Position numbers and translations under genes: made by a program | NCBI GenBank assembly: GCA_016190535.1 | Contig: JACPQK010000114.1 | Location: 1 to 7,921, forward strand | Reading direction: 5' to 3' | DNA length: 7,921 nt | Origin: Chloroflexota bacterium | GTDB lineage: Bacteria; Chloroflexota; Dehalococcoidia; JACPQK01 | In this document: piece after piece, positions 1-5,141 of the stretch | How the letters are laid out: each line of letters starts with the position of its first letter | Numbering within the stretch: the first letter of the stretch is position 1 | The notes under the pieces: generated by a model | Database searches by the model: none | Seen by the model: the letters and a program-made list of their open reading frames with translations, nothing else | Told to the model about the DNA's origin: nothing

Positions 1-167
1 GTCTCCAGCCGGGCACCGTTGTCCACATCCACCACCTGTACCATCTCGTAGGGGAGGATGTCAGCAGCTTCCATCAGCCCGGCGTCGATACTGATGCTGC
101 CCTCGTAGTGCAGGTCGGCCCTGGTTACCCTGGCCCTGTGGATTTTGGACTTGAGCATCGTGCGCAT
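1..167 (-). CDS. panD: Aspartate 1-decarboxylase precursor, N-terminal part (cut by window edge)
   Basis: Pyruvoyl enzyme that decarboxylates L-aspartate to beta-alanine for pantothenate and CoA synthesis. The 55 visible residues begin [20 protein letters not shown] and continue YEGSISID. The family self-cleaves at Gly-Ser in this segment (Gly23-Ser24 here), and the Ser becomes the pyruvoyl group. The Lys of KIHR (K8) matches the conserved active-site Lys. I chose ATG 167 because it gives the family's usual N-terminus and has GAGGTG just upstream. An in-frame ATG at 182 would add five residues. It follows the 141-residue ORF by 20 bases and is probably cotranscribed with it. The C-terminal half lies outside the window. 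Confidence 0.93.
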   Translation of the reverse strand, partial: MRTMLKSKIHRARVTRADLHYEGSISIDAGLMEAADILPYEMVQVVDVDNGARLE

Positions 168-187
168 GGTCACCTCTGTCATGGTAG

Positions 188-613
188 TCAGTTGGCCTCC
201 AGGCCAATACGCTGGCAAAGGGCCTCCAGCAGGCCCGTGATCTTTGCCGCTACCTTGGGGTCTTTCAAGCCTTCACCGAAGTGGTCCTCCAGTAATCCGT
301 AGATGCCCTGGGCTGGAGAGGAGGGGGGCCTTTTCCTGTAGGACTTCAGAGCTTCCCTGACCTCTTGAAGGACGTTGAGGAGGGCCTCCAGCCCTTCCGG
401 TACCAGGCGAAGCTCACCCCCGTCAGATTTGACTTTCATTCTCTCCAGTTGGGCATCAAGCTCAACCATGCCCTGGTCCTCCACCGCTATCAGGGCCAGG
501 CCCCGGGCCAGGGCGCTGGACCAGGCCCGGTGCACGGCCAGCGCCCTGGAGAGCATCTGGGTCTCCCCCTGGGTGCATGTCATGAAGTAGTAGCCCTCGC
601 TGGACCAGAACAT
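188..613 (-). CDS. Hypothetical protein in the panD operon (141 aa)
   Basis: I do not recognise the family. The protein is soluble-looking and mostly helical: no signal peptide, no convincing membrane segment, a charged middle (residues about 50-95) rich in Glu, Leu and Arg, and a Pro/Ser hinge (RPPSSPAQG, about 94-102) before a short C-terminal helical part. A real gene is supported by its tight packing: its ATG lies 2 bases after the stop of the DUF2520 gene, a GGAGG motif sits in the end of that gene, and its own stop is just before panD. Codon third positions are GC-rich like the neighbours. Position suggests a role tied to pantothenate/beta-alanine metabolism, but nothing in the protein itself shows this. 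Confidence 0.75.
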   Translation of the reverse strand: MFWSSEGYYFMTCTQGETQMLSRALAVHRAWSSALARGLALIAVEDQGMVELDAQLERMKVKSDGGELRLVPEGLEALLNVLQEVREALKSYRKRPPSSPAQGIYGLLEDHFGEGLKDPKVAAKITGLLEALCQRIGLEAN

Positions 614-615
614 AG

Positions 616-1503
616 CTACTCCGCCTCCAGCAGGGCGCTTATCTGCTGTGCGCCCCCGGAGTCCAGCCTGCCCTTGGCCAGGGCAATGGGGATGGTCTGC
701 TTGCCCAACTCCCGGTAGGCGAGCAGGAGGCTGGGGGCGCGCTCTGCCAGCGCGTGAAGGTGTTTCTGGATGGTGCCCAGGTCCCCCCGGGCGATGGGTC
801 CCGTCAGGCAGCCGGGCAGGCCCACCTTGTCCAGGTTGTTGACGGTCCCCTGAATAAGGGGAAGCAAGGCCCTCAGCGCCTCCTGCTGAGGGATGCCGAA
901 GGTGTCCCAGAGGTCGGTAGCCAGCTTGGCCAGGGTTACCAGATAGTTGCAGGCGATGACAGCGGCAGCGTGGTAGAGCACCTTGTCACCGGCGCCCAGC
1001 ACCAGGGGAGTGCCGCCCAGGGAGCGGGCCATGCCCTTCAGGACCTCCATCAGTCCGGGCGAGCTGGCCTCCAGGGCAAAGGTGGAGCCGGGCAGATTGT
1101 GGATAGCCTGCTCCCCACTGGCAAAGGACTGAAGGGGGTGAAAGGTGCCTGTCTCCGCCCCTTGACGGCGTGCGGGTTCCAGCACATCCAGGGAGTCGGC
1201 CCCGCTGCAATGGACTGCCGCCTGGTGGGGGTGCCAGTCCACCTGCTGGGCTACGGAGCCGATGGCCGCGTCTGGGATAGTGATGAAGACCAGGTCGGCC
1301 ATGCGGGCCGCCTCCTGGGGAGAGGAGCAGGCCCGGCTCCCGGTCAGTCGGGCTGCCAGGGCCTGCGCGGAAGCGGTGGAGCGGCTGGACACCGCCACCA
1401 CCCGGTAGCCCCGCTGGGCCAGGGATACCGCCAAGCCCGTGCCTACGGTGCCTGCGCCGATGAAGGCAATGGTTGGCGATCCTGCTCTGGCAGCCCTGGT
1501 CAT
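616..1503 (-). CDS. Rossmann-fold DUF2520 oxidoreductase, candidate ketopantoate reductase
   Basis: A 295-residue NAD(P)-binding protein. The N-terminal Rossmann motif GAGTVGTGL (about residues 16-24) starts a domain of the NADP oxidoreductase/F420-type fold, followed by HCSGADSLD and FHPLQSF and an all-helical DUF2520 C-terminal half with GPIARGD. DUF2520 proteins often sit beside panB, panC and panD, and proteins of this kind (PanG type) have been proposed as non-PanE ketopantoate reductases. That role is inference from context here. The start is ATG 1503, which overlaps the stop of the upstream peptidase gene as ATGA and has GGAGGGAG 5' of it. The upstream ATG at 1521 lacks such support. 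Coupled translation with the peptidase is likely. Confidence 0.88.
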   Translation of the reverse strand: MTRAARAGSPTIAFIGAGTVGTGLAVSLAQRGYRVVAVSSRSTASAQALAARLTGSRACSSPQEAARMADLVFITIPDAAIGSVAQQVDWHPHQAAVHCSGADSLDVLEPARRQGAETGTFHPLQSFASGEQAIHNLPGSTFALEASSPGLMEVLKGMARSLGGTPLVLGAGDKVLYHAAAVIACNYLVTLAKLATDLWDTFGIPQQEALRALLPLIQGTVNNLDKVGLPGCLTGPIARGDLGTIQKHLHALAERAPSLLLAYRELGKQTIPIALAKGRLDSGGAQQISALLEAE

Positions 1504-2462
1504 ACTGCTCCCTCCAGCCATTCCCTGGCGGATGGTATGCCACAGAGGCCGGTGGCCGTACCGATTCCTCTCACTACCGCCTGGGCCACCAGGCGCGAGG
1601 CCAGGGCTCCCAGGGCCATCATGTCCGCTGGTCCTCGCCTCAGGCCCAGGGCGAGGCAGAATATTGCGTCGCCATCGAGCAGGGTGTAGGCCGGGCGTAT
1701 GGCCTGGGCCAGCCCTGCCCCGGCCATGCGGGCCAGGCGATGGGCCTGCTCCCTGGAGAGCGTGGCGTCGGTAGCGATGACCCCCAGGGTAGTGCTGGTG
1801 CCGGGTGGGGGTAGGGCTGTCCTCCCCTCCTGGAGCAGGGTTAGGGTGTCGGCGAAGCCACCGGGGGGCAGGCGAGGCCCCGCCAGACGCCGCCCGCTAT
1901 CGGGGTCCACCACGTCGCCGAAGGCATTGACCACAGCCAGGGCCGCTACCCGAGTGCCATCCCCCAGGGAGGAAGGGGCACAGCCCAGGCCACCCTTGGT
2001 GGCCCAGGGAGGGCCCAGGGCCTTGCCCACGGTAGCCCCCGTGCCGGCACCCACACTGCCCTCTGCCACCGGGCCCTCAGTGGCCGCCAGGCAGGCCCGG
2101 TAGCCCTCCTCAGGGCCGGGGCGGACCATAGGGTCCCCCAGGCGAAGGTCGAAGATGATGGCTGCCGGAACGATGGGCACCCGGACCGTCCCCATGTCGA
2201 AGCCGCAGCCTTTCTCCTCCAGATAGCGCATCACGCCCGAGGCGGCCTCCAGCCCAAAGGCGCTACCCCCGCTCAAGACGATGGCATGAACCTGGCTCAC
2301 CAGGGAGGCTGGTCGCAGCAGGTCCGTCTCCCGGGTTCCCGGTGCTCCTCCGGGGATGTAAACACTGGCCACAGCTCCCTCCGGGCACAGCACCACCGTG
2401 CAGCCCGTGGCTGCCAAGGGGTCGGTATAGTGTCCAACCTTCAGACCCGGTAGGCCCAGCAT
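1500..2462 (-). CDS. P1-family peptidase (DmpA/BapA/NylC superfamily, MEROPS S58-like)
   Basis: A 320-residue Ntn-fold-like aminopeptidase/amidase precursor. Recognisable blocks are LPGLKVGHYTD at the N-terminus, VLSGGSAFGLEAASGV (about 62-77), GSVGAGTGATVGK (about 135-147), GDVVDPDSG (about 182-190) and TSTTLGVIATDATLS (about 222-236). In this superfamily the chain cleaves itself just before the nucleophile. By alignment the nucleophile here would be Thr224 (S223|T224), where NylC has Asn|Thr. Members hydrolyse N-terminal D-, L- or beta-amino acid peptides, nylon oligomers or amides; the substrate cannot be read from this sequence. ATG 2462 gives the usual family N-terminus. The frame stays open to 2708, but that extension is the untranslated leader. 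It is the first gene of the operon leading to panD. Confidence 0.93.
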   Translation of the reverse strand: MLGLPGLKVGHYTDPLAATGCTVVLCPEGAVASVYIPGGAPGTRETDLLRPASLVSQVHAIVLSGGSAFGLEAASGVMRYLEEKGCGFDMGTVRVPIVPAAIIFDLRLGDPMVRPGPEEGYRACLAATEGPVAEGSVGAGTGATVGKALGPPWATKGGLGCAPSSLGDGTRVAALAVVNAFGDVVDPDSGRRLAGPRLPPGGFADTLTLLQEGRTALPPPGTSTTLGVIATDATLSREQAHRLARMAGAGLAQAIRPAYTLLDGDAIFCLALGLRRGPADMMALGALASRLVAQAVVRGIGTATGLCGIPSAREWLEGAV

Positions 2463-2471
2463 GGCCCCCAA

Positions 2472-2499
2472 CAAAAAACCCCCCGGCAACGCCGAGGGG
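2472..2499 (-). terminator. Intrinsic terminator in the operon leader (attenuator)
   Basis: Read on the minus strand, CCCCTCGGC and GCCGGGGGG pair as a 9-bp stem (one G-U) closed by the 3-nt loop GTT and followed at once by six T and then G. It ends only 9 bases before the peptidase ATG at 2462, so it lies inside the operon's own 5' leader. That position argues for conditional termination. The U-run follows only on the minus strand, which fixes the orientation. Confidence 0.72.
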
Positions 2500-2580
2500 C
2501 ACAACTCCGCACCCTTTCCGTCTCGGTCGTTACCGATCCAAGCGGTAGCAAAGCTACTTTCTTTGCTGCCCCTAGGAAAG
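2495..2580 (-). promoter_or_regulatory. Candidate structured leader RNA / riboswitch upstream of the peptidase-panD operon
   Basis: Read 5' to 3' on the minus strand, hand folding gives these elements. P1 is CTTTCC (2580-2575) with GGAAAG (2519-2514). P2 is GGCAGCAAAG with CTTTGCTACC (2570-2561 with 2553-2544, one mismatch). P3 is TCGGT-AACG-ACCGA (2536-2523). After the junction, AGGGTGC (2515-2509) can pair with GCCCCT (2500-2495), one bulge, taking the 5' arm of the terminator. P1 and this antiterminator share bases, and the antiterminator and terminator exclude each other: riboswitch-like logic. I cannot match it to a known class. The 'pan' RNA motif found upstream of panB/C/D genes is a possibility I cannot verify. 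No convincing promoter was found upstream. Confidence 0.45.
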
Positions 2581-2592
2581 CATAAGTGGCAG

Positions 2593-2608
2593 CCCCCTGT
2601 CAAGGGGC
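2593..2608. repeat. Short palindromic repeat CCCCC-TGTCA-AGGGGC (copy 1)
   Basis: The 16-mer CCCCCTGTCAAGGGGC matches 15 of 16 bases at 7501-7516. CCCCT and AGGGG form the arms around a 4-base centre. It sits just outside the predicted leader RNA, in the divergent spacer. Both copies are intergenic, so this looks like a dispersed REP-like unit. Confidence 0.45.
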
Positions 2609-2625
2609 GCCGTTGAGCCATAAAC

Positions 2626-2665
2626 GGTGAGTTGAGCTTCAAGAAGCTCACCCACGGGGTGGGTG
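2626..2665. repeat. Two adjacent small hairpins in the divergent spacer
   Basis: GAGCTT and AAGCTC (2634-2649, loop CAAG) are followed by CACCCAC and GTGGGTG (2649-2665, loop GGG). GGTGAG at 2626-2631 could pair instead with CTCACC at 2647-2652, so alternative folds compete. There is no U-run on either side, so they are not clear terminators. They may be part of the long 5' region of the minus-strand operon or further spacer repeats. Confidence 0.35.
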
Positions 2666-2677
2666 CCCGGGTTTGTT

Positions 2678-2787
2678 TGTTATTGCGAGGCACGAAGTGC
2701 CGAAGCAATCTCTATCCCAACCCCCGCCGGCCTGGAGATTGCTTCGCAGGAGTTTACCCTGAGGCCGCCGAAGGGCTCGCAATAACA
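2678..2787. repeat. MITE/REP-like nested inverted repeat
   Basis: The outer arms TGTTATTGCGAG (2678-2689) and CTCGCAATAACA (2776-2787) are perfect 12-bp inverted repeats. The inner arms CGAAGCAATCTC (2701-2712) and GAGATTGCTTCG (2735-2746) are also perfect over 12 bp. A small hairpin GGCAC-GAA-GTGCC (2689-2701) lies between them. The right half contains CCCTGAGGCCGCCGAAGGG (2757-2775), related to the repeat inside uvrC. No coding potential is visible. From memory, elements with these core words are common in spacers of Dehalococcoidia and other environmental genomes. Confidence 0.7.
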
Positions 2788-2856
2788 GGCAAGAATTCCT
2801 ATCCACGGATTATGGTTGAGATTATCTATCAACACTCAATTAAGTACGGGCGCAGA

Positions 2857-2913
2857 GGCTGGCCCCTGCGCGGATAGCGCAGGCCAGCCCCGCCCTTCAG
2901 GGCGGGGCTGGCC
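2857..2913. repeat. Pair of mutually exclusive strong hairpins
   Basis: Hairpin A pairs 2857-2871 with 2877-2889 (13 bp with a 2-base bulge, loop GGATA). Hairpin B pairs GGCCAGCCCCGCCC (2882-2895) with its exact complement at 2900-2913 (14 bp, loop TTCA). Both use the same GGCCAGCC segment, so only one can form at a time; GGCTGGCC occurs on both sides. The flanking genes diverge from this spacer, so ordinary terminators are not expected here, and no U-run follows. Hairpin B's GCCCCGCCC/GGGCGGGGC core resembles hairpins at the ends of IS200/IS605-type elements. Confidence 0.6.
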
Positions 2914-2938
2914 TATTACCCCCGGCTGAAGTCAGGGG
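2912..2938 (-). repeat. Inverted repeat resembling an IS200/IS605-type element end
   Basis: On the minus strand this reads CCCCTGACTTCAGCCGGGGG followed by TAATAGG. It is an imperfect palindrome (TCAG/CTGA inner arms, CCC/GGG outer arms) like the right-end hairpins of IS200/IS605 and TnpB-carrying elements. No tnpA or tnpB is in the window, so at most it is a relic or solo end. CCTATTACCCCCGGCTGA (2912-2929) recurs with one change at 7427-7444. Confidence 0.3.
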
Positions 2939-3100
2939 CTTGATGCGCTCTTCGCGGCCAGGGTGCTGGAGGTGGCCAGGGAGGTGGTCACCCCGGACCA
3001 GCTACGCCAGGCAGACGAGGGGCAAATTTGCATTCCCCTCACTACCGCCGATAAGAGGCTCGGTGGAGCGCTTGACAGGCTTTTGCACCGGGAGTTATGA
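2930..3100 (+). pseudogene. 3' fragment of a protein gene, beginning lost at the repeat cluster
   Basis: From 2942 to the TGA at 3098-3100 there are 52 open codons with strongly GC-biased third positions, reading DALFAARVLEVAREVVTPDQ, then LRQADEGQICIPLTTADKRL and GGALDRLLHREL. The frame is closed by a TGA at 2927-2929 inside the palindrome and contains no ATG, only internal GTG codons without a ribosome site. This looks like the C-terminal end of a gene whose 5' part was replaced by the repeats. I do not recognise the family. VTPDQLRQADEGQICIPL vaguely recalls the C-termini of NAD-dependent malic enzymes, and LTTADKRL recalls PIN domains; neither is convincing. Confidence 0.45.
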
Positions 3101-3101
3101 T
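3072..3101 (+). promoter_or_regulatory. Sigma-70-type promoter for the RDD gene
   Basis: A perfect -35 TTGACA (3072-3077), an 18-bp spacer and -10 TATGAT (3096-3101). The predicted start is near 3108, leaving a leader of about 44 nt to the ATG at 3152. The promoter overlaps the end of the upstream gene fragment. Confidence 0.68.
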
Positions 3102-3151
3102 GCCCGCATCCTGAAAACTGGCAGTTGGTGACTAGCCGAAGGGAGGCACGT

Positions 3152-3559
3152 ATGCAGGCTACAGCAACCATGGATGGAGTGCAGTACGCGGGATTCTGGA
3201 GGCGTTTTGCGGCAATCATCATCGACAACGTCGTGCTGTTCATCATCGGTCTTGTCGTGGGCCTAGGCATTGGTGAAATCTCCAGCGCAGGGGCCAATGT
3301 CCTAGGTCTCATCATCGGAATTGTGTACATCGTCGGAATGTGGGCAGGGCGAGGCCAGACCCTGGGCAAGATGGCCATGGGTGTGCGCATTGTCAAGGCC
3401 GATGGCAGGCCCATCGACCTGGGGACGGCCATCCTCAGATACGTAGGGTACTGGGTATCCGGCATCATCCTGGCCATCGGCTTCCTCATGGTCGCCTGGG
3501 ATGGCAAGAAGCAAGGGTTACACGACAAGATTGCTGGCACCTACGTGGTGAGAGTATAA
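3152..3559 (+). CDS. RDD family integral membrane protein
   Basis: A 135-residue protein. The RDD signature runs from YAGFWRRFAAIIID (residues 12-25, with Arg17/Arg18 and Asp25) through GRGQTLGKMAMGVRIVKADG (66-85) to KKQGLHDKIAGTYVVR near the C-terminus. Hydrophobic segments at about 19-40, 46-64 and 96-116 suggest three membrane helices. Length is normal for a single-domain RDD protein. Some family members have been linked to Na+/H+ transport, but most are uncharacterised, so no function is assigned. ATG 3152 is chosen because GGGAGG lies 5 bases upstream; the in-frame TTG at 3125 has no ribosome site. The strong promoter at 3072 serves it. The stop is 24 bases before the proposed hflX start, so readthrough into hflX is possible. 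Confidence 0.9.
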   Translation: MQATATMDGVQYAGFWRRFAAIIIDNVVLFIIGLVVGLGIGEISSAGANVLGLIIGIVYIVGMWAGRGQTLGKMAMGVRIVKADGRPIDLGTAILRYVGYWVSGIILAIGFLMVAWDGKKQGLHDKIAGTYVVRV

Positions 3560-3560
3560 T
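3531..3560 (+). promoter_or_regulatory. Promoter for hflX inside the end of the RDD gene
   Basis: -35-like TTGCTG (3531-3536), an 18-bp spacer and a perfect -10 TATAAT (3555-3560) that spans the RDD stop codon. The predicted start is near 3567, giving a leader of about 17 nt that contains GGGGAGGGGG before the proposed AUA start at 3584. Confidence 0.5.
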
Positions 3561-3583
3561 ACCTTTGAGATGGGGAGGGGGCT

Positions 3584-4750
3584 ATAGGGCAGCGTATCCA
3601 TCCCACTACTGAACCCGAACGGGCCCTGTTGGTAGGGGCGGAGATAAGCCGTGCCGATGGGCTGGGTGTTGACAGTTCGCTGGACGAGTTGGCCTTGCTG
3701 GTCAAGACGGCGGGTGCTCAGGTAGTGGGGCGAGCAAAGCAGCGGCTGGAACATCCCCATCCCCGCTACTTCATCGGCCAGGGCAAGCTGGAGGAGATCC
3801 AGGCCCTCAGGTCCAACACCCCGTATAACCTGGTCGTCTTTGATGACGAACTCTCCCCCGGCCAGCAAACCAACCTGGAGGACGCCCTGAGCGTTCGTGT
3901 CATCGACCGCACTGCCCTCATCCTGGATGTCTTCGCCAAACGGGCACGCACCCACGAGGGCCGCCTACAGGTGGAGCTGGCCCAGCACCAGTACCTGTTG
4001 CCCCGGCTGGCCGGCCTGTGGCGGCACCTGGAGCGCCTGGGGGCAGGCATAGGCACCCGGGGCCCAGGCGAGAAACAGCTAGAGACGGACCGCCGCCTCA
4101 TCCACCGCCGCATCCAGAAGCTTAGGGAAGAGCTGGAGGCGGTGCGCCGTCACCGCGCCCAGTACCGGCGCAAGCGCTCCCGGCGAGGCATCCCGGTAGT
4201 ATCCCTGGTGGGCTATACCAACACCGGCAAGAGCACCCTGTTCAACGCCCTCACCCGCTCCGAGGTCTTCGTGGAGGACAAGCTCTTCGCCACGCTGGAC
4301 CCCACCACCCGCCGCCTCCGTCTGCCCAACGGGCAGACCATCCTGCTTACAGATACGGTGGGCTTTATCCATAAGCTGCCACCGGCAGTGGTGGCGGCCT
4401 TCCGGGCTACCCTGGAGGAACTGGAGGAGGCGGACCTCCTGCTGCATGTGGTGGACATTGCCCATACCCAGGCACCCCAGCAGAGCCAGGCAGTGGAAGG
4501 CATCCTGGACAGTCTGGGCCTGGAGCGAAAGCCCTGGGTGCTGGTGCTCAATAAGGTAGACCTGATGCTTCAGGACGGTAGCCAGGACACACACTCCATC
4601 ATCCAGGACTGGCGCCGGCGCAACGCAACCTTTGCCCACCCCGTTGTCCTGGTCTCAGCCACAAAGGGATGGGGGCTAGACCAGTTACTCCATACAGTGG
4701 CCCAGCAACTGGAAGCGGTCTGCCCCTTGGTTGCCCCGGTCCCTGGCTAG
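3584..4750 (+). CDS. hflX: GTPase HflX, probable non-canonical AUA start
   Basis: Ribosome-associated GTPase that in other bacteria splits stalled or stressed 70S ribosomes. With the AUA start it is 388 residues. The N-terminal HflX domain contains FIGQGKLEEI, NLVVFDDELSPGQQTNLED and VIDRTALILDVFAKRARTHE, then the linker RLGAGIGTRGPGEKQLETDR and a basic coiled helix. The G domain has G1 GYTNTGKST (about 210-218), G3 DTVGF (about 257), G4 NKVD (about 323) and SATKGWG as G5. Only a short tail follows. The frame has no ATG or GTG: the first standard start is TTG 3629, without a ribosome site and cutting into ERALLVGAEI, a conserved family segment. GGAGG five bases before ATA 3584 supports that codon, giving IHPTTEPERALLVG. 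Its own promoter lies at 3531-3560. Confidence 0.93.
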   Translation: MGQRIHPTTEPERALLVGAEISRADGLGVDSSLDELALLVKTAGAQVVGRAKQRLEHPHPRYFIGQGKLEEIQALRSNTPYNLVVFDDELSPGQQTNLEDALSVRVIDRTALILDVFAKRARTHEGRLQVELAQHQYLLPRLAGLWRHLERLGAGIGTRGPGEKQLETDRRLIHRRIQKLREELEAVRRHRAQYRRKRSRRGIPVVSLVGYTNTGKSTLFNALTRSEVFVEDKLFATLDPTTRRLRLPNGQTILLTDTVGFIHKLPPAVVAAFRATLEELEEADLLLHVVDIAHTQAPQQSQAVEGILDSLGLERKPWVLVLNKVDLMLQDGSQDTHSIIQDWRRRNATFAHPVVLVSATKGWGLDQLLHTVAQQLEAVCPLVAPVPG

Positions 4751-4808
4751 AGAGAGGGACCCATAACGGCCTAGTCTGGCTCGGGGGCCGCTGGGAAAGG
4801 GCCATCTG

Positions 4809-4985
4809 CTATCGGGCTTCTGATAGGTGCCTCTCCCAGTCCCGGTAGAGCCGGCGGAAGGTCCGGGCCAGTACCCAGCGTCTCTGGGAGGTTACCCCCC
4901 CGCTACGGATGACCATACGCATGTTGGTCAGGTACAGGCGGTACTCATCACAGGTGTCACAGCTAGCAACCATGCTCGTCTCCAT
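4809..4985 (-). CDS. Small CxxC protein of unknown function (58 aa)
   Basis: I do not recognise the family. It reads METSMVASCDTCDEYRLYL and continues as a basic, helix-prone chain rich in Arg with many aromatics, ending in RLYRDWERHLSEAR. Cys9 and Cys12 (CDTC) could hold half of a metal site, implying dimerisation or a simple redox pair. ATG 4985 is preceded by AAGGAGG with 6-base spacing, an excellent ribosome site that argues for a real gene; an upstream ATG at 5012 would swallow this site. It is transcribed towards hflX, so the two genes converge. An AT-rich stretch with TAGAAT (5024-5019) may be the -10, but no -35 is evident. Confidence 0.62.
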   Translation of the reverse strand: METSMVASCDTCDEYRLYLTNMRMVIRSGGVTSQRRWVLARTFRRLYRDWERHLSEAR

Positions 4986-5093
4986 GTCATGCCTCCTTCC
5001 ACTGCCCTTCATCTAATAATTCTAAACTAAAGGACCTGCTGCCTCACCTTGAAGCGGACACTGGCGATGCCCTTTAGCTGGCCCAGGATGTGG

Positions 5094-5123
5094 TTGTGCC
5101 TGGAGGGCGTCTAGCCTTATAAT
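5094..5123 (+). promoter_or_regulatory. Promoter for the small membrane protein gene
   Basis: -35-like TTGTGC (5094-5099), an 18-bp spacer and a perfect -10 TATAAT (5118-5123). Transcription would start near 5130, just before the GAGGAGAG ribosome site and the ATG at 5142. The spacer length equals that of the other two plus-strand promoters in the window. Confidence 0.55.
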
Positions 5124-5141
5124 GGCCTCCTGAGGAGAGAA

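Noticed and set aside
754..1689. Long plus-strand open frame opposite the DUF2520 and peptidase genes
   Set aside because: Shadow of the real minus-strand genes; its translation is Gly/Pro/Gln-rich low-complexity without motifs, and the minus strand shows clear family blocks.
2495..2515. T-box antiterminator
   Set aside because: The AGGGTGC...GCCCCT hairpin superficially resembles one, but the TGGN bulge and the long specifier-containing stem I are absent, and the leader is too short.
2579..2603. TTGACA (2603-2598) with TATGCT (2584-2579) as promoter of the minus-strand operon
   Set aside because: The spacer is only 13 bp, the start would fall inside the P1 stem, and TTGACA is part of a repeated palindrome.
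2463..2708. N-terminal extension of the P1 peptidase to 2708
   Set aside because: The extra residues resemble nothing in the family, and the region holds a terminator hairpin and structured leader; the family N-terminus starts at ATG 2462.
2879..2915. Hairpin B as a transcription terminator
   Set aside because: Neighbouring genes both diverge away from it and there is no U-run on either strand.
3125..3151. TTG start for the RDD protein nine codons upstream
   Set aside because: No ribosome site, and the RDD signature does not need the extension; ATG 3152 has GGGAGG at 5 bases.
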